A DNA stretch of 64,000 nt from Zobellia uliginosa (GCF_018860745.1 NZ_JAHKPY010000012.1:558001-622000), one strand, 5' to 3'. Counted from the stretch's first letter, positions 28,605 to 38,476 are shown. Translations and numbers: made by a program. The notes: generated by a model not told the origin, from the sequence alone.

Positions 28605-30446
28605 ATGACCTCTTATAAATTTACTTTACTTTTTATACTTTTCTCGTTTTGCCTTACTGCTCAGGAGATAAACCATATTACTCATGGACCAATTCTTGGG
28701 CATGTTACCCAAAATTCGGTTCGGGTTTGGGGCAGAACAGCTTCACCAGGAACGTTTGAAGTGCAATACAAGAAACAAGAAGGTTCAGATAGCTTCAAAA
28801 ACATTCCGGTCAAAACCCTCTTAGCAGATGATAATACAGGTTGGGTAACCTTAACCAATTTATCTCCTGATACCAAGTACACCTATCATCTTTCTATCAA
28901 CGGAAAGCAGAGCAAAGAAGGTAGTTTTAGAACATTACCTGCTGCAGCTGACTACGCCAATAAAAAATATAATCCTGAAGGTCTCTTTAATTTTAAATTT
29001 GAGTTTGGTTCTTGTGCAAGTCAGAATCCGGCCAATGGCATTGGTCCTAGTCTACCCACCTACACTACCATGTTGGACGAGGTCAAAAACGATATCAACT
29101 TTGCGGTTATGAATGGCGATTGGCTGTACGAGGAAAAAAGAGACTACCCTGCTTCCGAGTGGCGCAAAACTCAAAATATTAAAGAAAAAGAACAGCCAGA
29201 CCTTGTTACCAATGCGCCCACGGTAGTTGGGGTTTGGGAAAATTATAAATCGTATTTAGACAAAGCCGATAATCTAGCGGAATGGCACCGAAATGTCCCT
29301 TCTTATTTCACTTTTGATGACCACGAACTTATTAATGACATTTGGGGTGCCGGTACTGCCGGTAGACGAGACAGAAGAACCGTTTTTAGGGATATTGCCA
29401 CAGCCGCTTGGTATGATTATTTAGGATGGGCAGACCCTGTTCCTTTTAAACAAGATATCCATTTTGGAAAGGCAAAATTCAAAAAAGATTCTGATATTTT
29501 AGTAGATTCAAAGGCGGATTTCACTAAACTAGACTTTTCAGAAATGGACAATCTACATGTGCATTGGGGAACACCAACAGCAGGCGTAGATGATATTGTT
29601 TTGGACTCCCTTCATTTTGGAAACCCGAATTCAAAAGTATATGACATTGTAGAAGTCATCAACAAAAATAAAATCCGCATTGACCCACCTGCGGTTGCCA
29701 ATGGCACAGGTAATTATTCCATCGCAAGAAAATCATACTCTAAATTTACGGTAGGAAACAGTGACTTTTTTCTTCTAGACACAAAGACCAACCGCCAATG
29801 GCACGATACTCAGAACAGAGATAAACCTGGACTTAGTTTGCTAGGCAAAGACCAATTGGCATGGTTAAAAGAGGAAATGAAAAATAGTAAGGCTGATTTC
29901 TTATTCCTATTTTCATCAGTACCTTTTATGATTCCCCATGTAGGTGCCAGTGGGTATGCTATGGCCAGTAACAAAGATGAATCATGGACCGTTTTTCTTG
30001 ATGAACGCGAGAAACTTATAGATTTCTGGGGAACTTTAGACCAACCGGTATTTGTTCTTACAGGCGATCTTCACAATAGTTTTGCAGTGAAAATTACCGA
30101 CCAAATTTGGGAGTTCTGCTCAGGGCCTCACAATTCGGTCAACCACAGGTTATCTGATGAAGGAGACCGTCCAAGATCGGGTCTATATCAATTTGATAAA
30201 AGAGAAATGGACATTCGCTGGTCCAGCTTTGTGCTAGATGACATTCCTAGACCAGAGCGTCTATACCCACACTATTGCGTGGTACAGCTTAACAATGTAT
30301 TCAATAACCCTCAAAAATTAGGTGACAAACGTTGGGTTGCCTATGAACATCCGCAGGTAATTTTTCAGTTTTTCGATGGAAGAACCGGAGAACTACGCTA
30401 TTCAGAAACCGTATCAACCAAAAGAACCAAAAGCTTAAAAAAATGA
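28605..30446 (+). CDS. PhoD-like metallophosphoesterase
   Basis: Secreted protein of 613 residues (signal peptide ending LTAQ). An N-terminal fibronectin-like domain opens with HGPILGHVTQNSVRVWGR. The PhoD metal-binding series follows: FGSCASQN, NGDWLYEE, FDDHELIND and LTGDLHNSF. Known relatives are alkaline phosphatase D/phosphodiesterases that bind Fe/Ca. Its stop overlaps the start of the sulfatase-SGL fusion (ATGA at 30443-30446), so the two are translationally coupled. A phosphatase inside a sulfatase operon is notable; it may act on phosphate or possibly sulfate esters of the substrate. Only the fold is certain. Confidence 0.85.
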   Translation: MTSYKFTLLFILFSFCLTAQEINHITHGPILGHVTQNSVRVWGRTASPGTFEVQYKKQEGSDSFKNIPVKTLLADDNTGWVTLTNLSPDTKYTYHLSINGKQSKEGSFRTLPAAADYANKKYNPEGLFNFKFEFGSCASQNPANGIGPSLPTYTTMLDEVKNDINFAVMNGDWLYEEKRDYPASEWRKTQNIKEKEQPDLVTNAPTVVGVWENYKSYLDKADNLAEWHRNVPSYFTFDDHELINDIWGAGTAGRRDRRTVFRDIATAAWYDYLGWADPVPFKQDIHFGKAKFKKDSDILVDSKADFTKLDFSEMDNLHVHWGTPTAGVDDIVLDSLHFGNPNSKVYDIVEVINKNKIRIDPPAVANGTGNYSIARKSYSKFTVGNSDFFLLDTKTNRQWHDTQNRDKPGLSLLGKDQLAWLKEEMKNSKADFLFLFSSVPFMIPHVGASGYAMASNKDESWTVFLDEREKLIDFWGTLDQPVFVLTGDLHNSFAVKITDQIWEFCSGPHNSVNHRLSDEGDRPRSGLYQFDKREMDIRWSSFVLDDIPRPERLYPHYCVVQLNNVFNNPQKLGDKRWVAYEHPQVIFQFFDGRTGELRYSETVSTKRTKSLKK

Positions 30447-32722
30447 AAAACCGATTTCAGTATGTATTCTTCTTTTCCTTACTAACATTAGCGTGTTACG
30501 CCCAAAAAGCCAACAAAAATGACGGGGACAAACGCCCCAACGTAATTCTAATTATGGTAGATGACTTAGGGTATGAAGGAATTGGCAGTTACGGCGGAAC
30601 TTCTTACCATACACCAAATATTGACAAGCTTGCCGCAACCGGTATGCAGTTCAACCAAGCGTATGCCCAACCGCTTTGTACGCCTACCAGAGTAAAACTT
30701 ATGACGGGACAGTACAATTTTAGGAATTGGGAAGCCTTTGGAATTTTGAATCCACAGCAAAAAACATTTGGCCATATCATGCAAGACGCTGGTTATGCTA
30801 CCTGTATGGTAGGAAAATGGCAACTACAAAGTTATGACCCACCCGGTTATCCCGGAGGTGAACACAGAAGAGGAATAGGTATGAAAGTAGAAGATGCTGG
30901 TTTTGATGAATACAGTATGTTCCATGCTTTTCATACGGAAGATAAAGGCTCTCGTTTTGCCAACCCTACCATTTATCAGAATGGGGAATTTCTAACCGAA
31001 ACGGACGGTAAATACGGTCCTGATATTTTTTCGGAATATTTAAACGATTTTGTTGCCCGCCAGGCGGATAAACCATTTTTTGTGTATTACCCTATGGCTT
31101 TGACACACGGTCCTTTCAACCCTACGCCCGAAAGCAAAGACTGGAAATATCCTGAAAAAAGATTGGACGAGGATACTACCTATTTTAAAGATATGGTGGA
31201 GTATCTAGATAAAATTATTGGTGACATTGTTTATAATCTTGAGAAGAAAGGGCTTCGTGAAGACACCCTTCTCATGTTATATTCCGATAATGGCACGCAC
31301 CAAACCATCTTTTCCAAGATGGGAGATCGCACGGTTCAAGGAGGTAAAGGATTAACCACAGAAGCTGGCATTAAAGTTCCGTTTATTGCCAACTGGCCCA
31401 ATCATATAAAAGCCGGTACTACATCAAACGAATTTATTGATGCTATAGATTTTATGCCAACCATTTTGGAAGCTACAAACACCCCTTCTCCAACTAGTTT
31501 TCAACCAGATGGCGAAAGCTTTTTACCGGTCTTAAAAGGAGAACCTGTTGAACGCAGGGATTGGGTATTTATGAGCTATGACCCTAAACCAGGTTGGGAC
31601 AAAAAGCAATTTGCGCCAGCGGAGTTCGTTCTAAACGAAAACTATAAGTTATATGGTGACGGCAGGTTTTATGATACTAAAAATGATGTTTTAGAAAAGG
31701 ACTCTCTACCAGAAACTAAGCTAAGCCCAGAGCTCAAGCAATTGAAATCAAAATTTAAAGTCGTATTGGATTCTCTAAGGAAATATCCAACATATGGATG
31801 GGTTGAGCGTTTGGCTCCTGAATTTGATTCTCTAGTTTCAAAACATGCCCGTATAGAATTGGTTGCCGAAGGATTTAATTGGTCCGAAGGTCCTGTATGG
31901 CTACCAAAAGAGCAGAAACTTATCTTTTCCGATGTTCCGGAAAACAAAATCTATGAATGGGACAATTTAGACGGATTAAGTCTATATATGGCTCCTTCCG
32001 GAGATACCGGCATCGAAAAGGGAAGTAACGGCAAAGGTTCAAACGGACTTATTCTTAACCCAGAAGGGGAATTAGTACTATGCCAAGTAGGCGACCGCAG
32101 AATTAGTAAACTTACAAGCTTAAAAGATTCGCATCACCCTAAATTTGAACCTGTAATTACTAATTTTAATGGCAAAAAGTTCAATTCACCTAATGATATG
32201 GATTATGACAAAAACGGTAATTTATATTTCACGGACCCATCTTTCGGTTTAGGTGATGCCAAAAGTGATATTGGTTTCAATGGTGTTTATTTCTATGGGA
32301 AAAATAAAGAATTGGTTCTTTTAGATGACTCCATAAAGGCCCCTAACGGTATTGCCGTATCCAATGACAATAAGACTTTATATGTTGCCGATTCTTTTAA
32401 GGAACAACCTAAAATCTTAGCATACGACATTGTTGGGAATGGGAAGGTATCCAACAAAAGACTATTTTTTGATGCCACTAAGCTGCATAAAGCAAGCATC
32501 AGCAAGCAATCTCCTGATGGAATGAAGATTGATGAGAAGGGAAACATTTTCTTAGCTGGTCCTGATGGCGTTTTAGTTATTTCTCCAGCAGGCAAACATC
32601 TAGGAACCATAAGAACCGATAAAAATACCGGTAATTGTGAATTCAGCGATAATGGAAGATACTTATTCATTACTGCAGATGATTACCTTTTGAGAGTTAA
32701 CCTAAGACCCTATTCCAAATAA
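30443..32722 (+). CDS. sulfatase fused to SMP-30/gluconolactonase-like domain (sulfatase 8)
   Basis: Two-domain protein of 759 residues. Residues 1 to about 450 are a sulfatase: signal peptide ending ACYAQ, VDDLGYEGIGSYGG, CTPTR with Cys79, GKWQLQ, and YSDNGTH. From about residue 468 an SMP-30/Gluconolactonase/LRE beta-propeller begins (LVAEGFNWSEGPVW, LIFSDVPENKIYEW, SPNDMDYDKNGNLYFTDPSFG), with the usual Glu and Asn/Asp metal-ligand positions. The open frame is continuous across the junction and has no second signal peptide. Lactonase activity would suggest that an oxidised sugar is opened after desulfation, but that is inference. It is coupled to the PhoD-like gene. Confidence 0.88.
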   Translation: MKNRFQYVFFFSLLTLACYAQKANKNDGDKRPNVILIMVDDLGYEGIGSYGGTSYHTPNIDKLAATGMQFNQAYAQPLCTPTRVKLMTGQYNFRNWEAFGILNPQQKTFGHIMQDAGYATCMVGKWQLQSYDPPGYPGGEHRRGIGMKVEDAGFDEYSMFHAFHTEDKGSRFANPTIYQNGEFLTETDGKYGPDIFSEYLNDFVARQADKPFFVYYPMALTHGPFNPTPESKDWKYPEKRLDEDTTYFKDMVEYLDKIIGDIVYNLEKKGLREDTLLMLYSDNGTHQTIFSKMGDRTVQGGKGLTTEAGIKVPFIANWPNHIKAGTTSNEFIDAIDFMPTILEATNTPSPTSFQPDGESFLPVLKGEPVERRDWVFMSYDPKPGWDKKQFAPAEFVLNENYKLYGDGRFYDTKNDVLEKDSLPETKLSPELKQLKSKFKVVLDSLRKYPTYGWVERLAPEFDSLVSKHARIELVAEGFNWSEGPVWLPKEQKLIFSDVPENKIYEWDNLDGLSLYMAPSGDTGIEKGSNGKGSNGLILNPEGELVLCQVGDRRISKLTSLKDSHHPKFEPVITNFNGKKFNSPNDMDYDKNGNLYFTDPSFGLGDAKSDIGFNGVYFYGKNKELVLLDDSIKAPNGIAVSNDNKTLYVADSFKEQPKILAYDIVGNGKVSNKRLFFDATKLHKASISKQSPDGMKIDEKGNIFLAGPDGVLVISPAGKHLGTIRTDKNTGNCEFSDNGRYLFITADDYLLRVNLRPYSK

Positions 32723-32728
32723 ACTGCC

Positions 32729-34234
32729 ATGTTCAAAAACCACACGTTACATTTAGTCCTAATATCCCTTCTATTTGTTTGCTCTTGTGCAGAGAAGAAA
32801 AAAGAAGAAACAAAAGTTACCGAAGAACGCCCTAACATAGTTTTTATAATTGCCGATGATATGGCCTGGGACGATAGCGGCGCCTATGGGCATCCAAACA
32901 TCAAAACTCCTAATATAGACCAATTGGCTGCAGACGGTATGCGTTTTGACAATGCATTCTTAACGGCAAGCTCATGCAGCCCAAGTAGGACGAGCATTAT
33001 AACCGGCCTATATCCTCATAATACGGATGCAGAGCAGTTGCATTGGCCTTTACCGGCAAGCAAGATAACTTTTGTTGAGGAATTGAAAAAGTCTGGCTAC
33101 TGGACGGCACAAGCAGGAAAATGGCATTTAGGAGATTCCATTAAAACCCGTTTTGACCTTGTAAAAGATGTGGGAACACATGGTTTTCAATTATCGCCTA
33201 CAGGCGAAAAAACAAAACAAATGGGTGATGGTAGTGGTTGCGAAGAATGGATACCTGTACTCAAACAAAGACCAGAGAACAAACCTTTCTTTTTATGGTT
33301 GGCAGCAGTTGATCCGCACAGACCTTACACAGAAGATATTATAGAAAACCCTCATGCTTTAGAAGATGTAATACTTCCTCCTTATTTTCCTGATACCAAA
33401 GAAGTGCGTGAGGATTTCACACATTATTACAATGAAATTACCCGTCTTGACAATTATGTTGGCAAAGTAGTAGCTGAATTGGACAAACAAGGGGTTTCTG
33501 AAAATACTATGATACTTTTCATTAGCGATAACGGTAGGCCTTTTCCGCGAGATAAGACTACTCTCTATGATGGAGGTATTAAAACACCTTGGATAGTAAA
33601 ATGGCCAAAAAAAGTTGCTGCAAATTCGGTTAACACAAACTTGGTAAGTTCCATAGATATTGCAACTACTTTCTTAAAACTAGCAGGCTTAGAGGCCTTA
33701 TCCAGTTTTGAAGGCGAAGACTTTTCTCCCTTGTTAGCCGATACAAAATCAAAAACAAGAGATTACATATATGCAGAAGACCATTGGCATGATTATGAAG
33801 ATTACACCAGAGCCGTTCGTACCGAAGAATTCAAATACATTCGCAATTTTTATACGGATTTGCCAAATACACCTTCGGCGGATGCGTTTATTGGCGGCAC
33901 CTTTAAGTCTATGCAGGAGTTAAAGAAAAAAGGGGAACTGAACGAAGCCCAAATGGCTTGTTTTATCACGCCTAGACAAGAAGAAGAATTGTATGATATT
34001 GTCAATGACCCTTACGAGCTTAAAAACCTTGCAAGCGACCCTTCACATGAGCAAACGCTGAAGGAACTACGTGCTGCACTGAATACCATTCGCAAAACAT
34101 CAAAAGATAGTATACCTAATTTTAGAACACCAGATGAGTTTGACCGTGAAACGGGAAAATCAAATTCGTTCAGAAAGCGGCCTCGACCTTCCAAGGTTGA
34201 AATGGAGAAAATCATACGTGCAATGGGTAAATAA
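32729..34234 (+). CDS. lipoprotein S1-family sulfatase (sulfatase 9)
   Basis: Sulfatase of 501 residues with a lipobox ending FVCSC, starting 6 bp after the fusion gene. ADDMAWDDSGAYGHPNIKTPN, CSPSR with Cys83, GKWHLGD and SDNGRPFPRDKTTLYDGG mark it as the heparan-sulfamidase-like branch, similar in layout to sulfatase 6. The C-terminus is basic (RKRPRPSKVEMEKIIRAMGK). It ends 10 bp before the convergent regulator gene. Confidence 0.92.
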   Translation: MFKNHTLHLVLISLLFVCSCAEKKKEETKVTEERPNIVFIIADDMAWDDSGAYGHPNIKTPNIDQLAADGMRFDNAFLTASSCSPSRTSIITGLYPHNTDAEQLHWPLPASKITFVEELKKSGYWTAQAGKWHLGDSIKTRFDLVKDVGTHGFQLSPTGEKTKQMGDGSGCEEWIPVLKQRPENKPFFLWLAAVDPHRPYTEDIIENPHALEDVILPPYFPDTKEVREDFTHYYNEITRLDNYVGKVVAELDKQGVSENTMILFISDNGRPFPRDKTTLYDGGIKTPWIVKWPKKVAANSVNTNLVSSIDIATTFLKLAGLEALSSFEGEDFSPLLADTKSKTRDYIYAEDHWHDYEDYTRAVRTEEFKYIRNFYTDLPNTPSADAFIGGTFKSMQELKKKGELNEAQMACFITPRQEEELYDIVNDPYELKNLASDPSHEQTLKELRAALNTIRKTSKDSIPNFRTPDEFDRETGKSNSFRKRPRPSKVEMEKIIRAMGK

Positions 34235-34244
34235 TGGAAAGCTT

Positions 34245-35396
34245 CTAAAAGCCGACTACCATTTCAAGGTTTAAATCAGTGTTGACCCTATGCTGTCCTT
34301 TTACTTTAAATAGTGCGGTGAAATACTTTTTACCCTTTAGATGTTCGTTTTCAAACTTCTGAAGGCTATCCTTGTTCGTGAAATATTCAACCGTTGCACT
34401 TACACCAATATCGTGCTGCGAAAAGAATACAAAATGATCCGAATTACCAATACTTGGATACTTGGATACGATGGCATATTCTTGATCTACCCTCGAACCT
34501 CCAAAAGTAAGTAGCGTGTCCTTTAAGATAGGGTGATTTGAAAGTTTCAAAGTTCTTGCGGTTAAGTTAAAATGAGGATTTGCCTCATTAAAAAAGCGGA
34601 TAAATTGATTCTCATTTTTCACTGGCCCCGCATAGATAGCATTGCCTTCCTTAATTTCTGGCAAAGTGGTTTGTGTAGAAAACCGAATTGAAAACTTACT
34701 ATTGTGTTCTTGAAAGAACTGTTGCAGTCTTTGGGTGGCCATTGCGGCCATCCGGGTAGTGTAACTATATTTTGAAGGTTGTAACACTCCTTTTAATTCG
34801 GGTTTTGCATCCAACCAATCATAAAATTCGTTTACCGTGTTTATCTCAAAGTCCCTAGTCCACCCTTTGCCTCCGGATATCGTTTGGCCCATAGCTCCAA
34901 AATGGTCCCCAAGAATTAGGTTTGTAGATTTTCCTGAATTCAAAAAGGAACTCCATAAAGGAGGTGTACTTGAAGGAAGATTAGTAATCACCAATGTTAC
35001 TATTGCTATAAATAAAAGTATGTACGGTATAATTCGTGACCAGTTTATAGTTTTTTGCTTTACAACAGGGGCTTTCTTTTCTACAAAGCGGACTTTATAT
35101 TGTCCCTTATCTATTTTTAGATGCCATCCATCCGCACTACCCTCCGTTTCGTAATACGTTGTCAATTTTTTTCTAAGGTTGTAAATATTTACTCTAACTC
35201 TGGGATTGTTCTTGTCATCGGTCTGATTGCTTTTAAAGAATTCCAGCTCAATAACTGCTTCTTTTAAGTGCGCACCCTTTCTTGTTGCATCGTAGAGGTA
35301 TTGCAGCAGACCTCTACTTGTAGGTGCATTCTTAAAGGTGTCACTCTCCTTTATTTTAGAAACGATTTCTTGTTCAATGCTTTCTGTCAATTCCAT
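34245..35396 (-). CDS. membrane-anchored winged-helix one-component regulator
   Basis: Protein of 383 residues with the DNA-binding domain at the N-terminus. Residues about 20-104 match the OmpR/ToxR-like winged helix seen in CadC-like and adenylate-cyclase-linked regulators (LKEAVIELEFF, then NPRVRVNIYNLRKKLTTYY, then IDKGQYKVRF). One membrane helix lies at about 121-140, followed by a periplasmic or sensor domain of about 240 residues with no family I recognise. This layout suggests direct signalling from the periplasm to DNA without phosphorelay. It is divergent from the GH2 gene across 206 bp and is the only regulator in the PUL part; no hybrid two-component system or sigma/anti-sigma pair is present. 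Confidence 0.8.
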   Translation of the reverse strand: MELTESIEQEIVSKIKESDTFKNAPTSRGLLQYLYDATRKGAHLKEAVIELEFFKSNQTDDKNNPRVRVNIYNLRKKLTTYYETEGSADGWHLKIDKGQYKVRFVEKKAPVVKQKTINWSRIIPYILLFIAIVTLVITNLPSSTPPLWSSFLNSGKSTNLILGDHFGAMGQTISGGKGWTRDFEINTVNEFYDWLDAKPELKGVLQPSKYSYTTRMAAMATQRLQQFFQEHNSKFSIRFSTQTTLPEIKEGNAIYAGPVKNENQFIRFFNEANPHFNLTARTLKLSNHPILKDTLLTFGGSRVDQEYAIVSKYPSIGNSDHFVFFSQHDIGVSATVEYFTNKDSLQKFENEHLKGKKYFTALFKVKGQHRVNTDLNLEMVVGF

Positions 35397-35430
35397 GTAA
35401 AATAGAGTTGGATAATTGATTCTAAGACTA

Positions 35431-35468
35431 CTTTAACCGTTATAGCTACCGTTAAAGAAGGGTTAAAG
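35431..35468. promoter_or_regulatory. GTTAAAG repeats, putative regulator site
   Basis: Between the divergent regulator and GH2 genes, GTTAAAG occurs at 35451-35457 and again at 35462-35468, exactly 11 bp apart start to start. An inverted copy CTTTAAC lies at 35431-35437. Direct repeats with an 11-bp period are the usual target of OmpR/PhoB-type winged helices, which is the family of the adjacent regulator. Confidence 0.45.
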
Positions 35469-35491
35469 TACTAAGAATAAAGCGTATATTA

Positions 35492-35499
35492 TACATTTG
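35492..35499 (+). promoter_or_regulatory. candidate -7 element for GH2 gene
   Basis: TACATTTG fits the Bacteroidota TAnnTTTG -7 box and sits in the string TTATACATTTG, also found upstream of susC at 3676-3686. No TTG lies at the standard distance; the GTTAAAG repeats occupy the place of the -33 box, as expected of an activator-dependent promoter. Confidence 0.4.
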
Positions 35500-35602
35500 T
35501 TTTGATGATTTAATACCTATTGCTTTTCCAAATTATCCATTTGTATAAAACGTACACAATAAACCAAAAGGTATTAAACTATAACCACTAAACTATCTAC
35601 CC

Positions 35603-38443
35603 ATGAGTATCCGTAAAATAAGTATTGCCCTAATCCTATGTCTACTTTGTGTATTTGGAGCAAATGCTATGCAGCAGGAAACAACGTTTACTGCAACTGA
35701 AAAAGTATATCTCTCCGGCACCGGGAAAGATGACATGGTAGACTGGGATTTCTTTTGTTCCGATGGAATGAACAGTGGTAAATGGACGACAATTGGCGTT
35801 CCTTCCTGTTGGGAATTACAAGGCTTTGGAAATTATAATTATGGCAAAGATGATTTTGCAATTCGGAAGAACGAATACGGACTCTATAAATATGAGTTTA
35901 ATGTTTCAAAAGAATGGAATAACAAAGAAGTGAAAATTGTATTTGAAGGGGTCATGACTGATGCCGAAGTGAAAATAAACGGAAAACTAGCGGGAGAAAT
36001 TCACCAAGGCGCTTTCTATGAATTCAAATATGACATAAGCAAACTACTGAAGTATGGCGAAAAGAACCTACTGGAAGTTAAAGTTAACAAAGCTTCGGCC
36101 AACACCTCTATTAACCATGCAGAACGTCAAGCAGATTTCTGGATTTTCGGAGGAATATTCCGACCAGTATATTTACAGGCCTATCCTAAGGACAATATTG
36201 AACGTGTAGCAATCAATGCCAAAGCCAGCGGTGAGTTGGAAGCTGATATTTATACTACATCCAAAAAAGCAGCATCGCTACAGTTATCATTATCAGATAT
36301 CAACCAAAAGAAAATACAGGATTTACCCGTTGTTAATATATCTAAAGAAAAGGGAAAGTGGCATATTTCTACAAAGGCGGATGATATAAAATCATGGAAT
36401 CCAGAATCACCTGAACTGTATTTTCTAAATGTAGCACTTCTGAATAAAAAGAGAGAGATTATTCATCAAATTTCTGAACGTATTGGTTTTAGAACAGTAG
36501 AAGTTTTAGAAGGAGATGGTATTTTTGTTAATGGGCAACGCATCAAATTTAAAGGTGTAAACAGGCATTCATTTTACCCTAGTTCCGGTCGTACTACATC
36601 AAAAGAACTCAGTATAGAACATATTAAAATGATGAAGGATATGAACATGAATGCTGTTCGTATGTCTCACTATCCGCCAGACGCTCATTTCTTAAATGCT
36701 GCAGATTCTTTAGGTCTTTTTGTAATAGACGAAGTATGCACCTGGCACTCTCCGCATTTAGATACTAAAGTAGGCCGTAAAATAGTGGAAGAAACCGTGG
36801 TTCGTGATGTAAACCATCCTTCTATTCTTCTTTGGGCCAACGGTAATGAAACAGGATGGAACAGAGAGCTAGATGATGATTATGCAAAGTGGGACATTCA
36901 GAAACGCGAGGTGATTCACCCTTGGAACATTTTCAGGAAAACCAATACTATGCACTACCCCAGCTATCATATTTTTGCATATGATACCTATGCCAAGGAC
37001 AAAATTTATTTTCCAACAGAGTTTCTACATGGCCTTTATGACGGTGGCCATGGCGCTGGTCTAGATGATTATTGGAAACAAATGTGGAATATGCCGTTAG
37101 CCGCAGGCGGATTTTTATGGGATTTTGCAGATGAAGCTGTTGTTCGTACAGATAAAAACAACATCTTAGATACCGATGGAAACCATGCCGCAGATGGTAT
37201 TGTAGGCCCTTATGGAGAAAAAGAAGCTAGTTATTTTACAATTAAAGAGGTATGGTCGCCTATTTACATTGAAGACCGTTACATCAAGTCAGATTTCAAC
37301 GGGATTTTCAGAATTGAAAACAGATTTCACTTTACCAATTTGAATCAGTGTAAAATGACCGCGAAATGGGTTGTCTTTGAAGGTCCTAACGGAAGTAACA
37401 AAGCAAAAACTATTTCAGAACAAAATATTGAATTACCGGATTTAGAACCAAGCAAAAAAGGAGAGTTCTTAGTTACTAGACCAGAAAACTGGATAGTAGC
37501 CGACGTATTATACATTACAGCAACCGATCCGCTAAACCAGGAAATTTTTACTTGGAGCTATCCTATAAACACTCCTAAAGAAGTAAATAAAAAAAATATA
37601 TCAACCACTAAAAAAAGTGGTATAACCACGGAAGCTATAAATGGTTCTATAGTGGTCAACGCGAATGGATTTCACTATAAATTTTCAGAAAAAACCGCCC
37701 TACTGAACGAAGTTAAGAAAGACGGAAAAATTATTCCTTTAAACAACGGCCCAATAATATTTGACCATAAAGACAAAATCGAATCACAAAACATATATAC
37801 TTTAAAAGATAGGATTGAAATTGTAACCGTATTTGAGGCTTCGGACAAATCACCTAACTGGGCAAGTCATAAGGAATACAGTTCAGATATTATAAAATGG
37901 ACTATTTATTCAGATGGATTACTGAACCTCAACGTAGAAATCAAAGGAAAAAAAATAGTGAAAGGTATAAAAGGGATTACTTTCTCTTTTCCTGAATCTG
38001 AAGTTTCCGGAATGAAATGGTTAGGTGATGGTCCATACCGTGTCTGGCGCAATAGAATGAAAGGCACCAAATTAAAGGTCTGGGAAAACGATTACAATAA
38101 TACAGTTACTGGAGAATCCGGCTTTGTGTATCCTGAGTTCAAAGGTTTCTATTCAAGTTTATATTGGGTGAAAGTAAAAGGGAAAAACAATAACGGATTC
38201 AATGTGTATTGCAATTCAGAAAACACCTTCTTGCGTATGTTGACACCTCAGCAACCAAAAGAAGACCCTAACCATAGAGTTTCGGTAGACTTTCCCAAGG
38301 GGGACATCTCATTTGTAAAAAACATTCCGGCTATTGGCACAAAATTCCAAGAAGGAGATAAAATGGGCCCACAAGGCAATTCAGAAAATTACTTCGGTAA
38401 TGACGATGAACCAATTAGTATAGACCTGACTTTTGAGTTCTAG
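35603..38443 (+). CDS. GH2 beta-galactosidase-like enzyme
   Basis: Secreted glycoside hydrolase of 946 residues with a signal peptide ending ANAM. It has an N-terminal GH2 sugar-binding jelly roll (PSCWELQGFGNYNYG), an immunoglobulin-like domain at about 200-300 and a TIM barrel (GVNRHSFYP, then NAVRMSHYPPD). The acid/base is Glu416 in NGNE and the likely nucleophile is Glu473 in PTEFLHG. A C-terminal bGal small-chain-like domain follows (LGDGPYRVWRNR). It would remove beta-linked galactose, complementing the GH110 enzymes on an alternating alpha-1,3/beta-1,4 galactan. It has its own promoter region shared with the divergent regulator and a terminator downstream. Confidence 0.9.
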   Translation: MSIRKISIALILCLLCVFGANAMQQETTFTATEKVYLSGTGKDDMVDWDFFCSDGMNSGKWTTIGVPSCWELQGFGNYNYGKDDFAIRKNEYGLYKYEFNVSKEWNNKEVKIVFEGVMTDAEVKINGKLAGEIHQGAFYEFKYDISKLLKYGEKNLLEVKVNKASANTSINHAERQADFWIFGGIFRPVYLQAYPKDNIERVAINAKASGELEADIYTTSKKAASLQLSLSDINQKKIQDLPVVNISKEKGKWHISTKADDIKSWNPESPELYFLNVALLNKKREIIHQISERIGFRTVEVLEGDGIFVNGQRIKFKGVNRHSFYPSSGRTTSKELSIEHIKMMKDMNMNAVRMSHYPPDAHFLNAADSLGLFVIDEVCTWHSPHLDTKVGRKIVEETVVRDVNHPSILLWANGNETGWNRELDDDYAKWDIQKREVIHPWNIFRKTNTMHYPSYHIFAYDTYAKDKIYFPTEFLHGLYDGGHGAGLDDYWKQMWNMPLAAGGFLWDFADEAVVRTDKNNILDTDGNHAADGIVGPYGEKEASYFTIKEVWSPIYIEDRYIKSDFNGIFRIENRFHFTNLNQCKMTAKWVVFEGPNGSNKAKTISEQNIELPDLEPSKKGEFLVTRPENWIVADVLYITATDPLNQEIFTWSYPINTPKEVNKKNISTTKKSGITTEAINGSIVVNANGFHYKFSEKTALLNEVKKDGKIIPLNNGPIIFDHKDKIESQNIYTLKDRIEIVTVFEASDKSPNWASHKEYSSDIIKWTIYSDGLLNLNVEIKGKKIVKGIKGITFSFPESEVSGMKWLGDGPYRVWRNRMKGTKLKVWENDYNNTVTGESGFVYPEFKGFYSSLYWVKVKGKNNNGFNVYCNSENTFLRMLTPQQPKEDPNHRVSVDFPKGDISFVKNIPAIGTKFQEGDKMGPQGNSENYFGNDDEPISIDLTFEF

Positions 38444-38476
38444 GAATAGCAGCTAAAGAGGATCTGGTATAAACTA

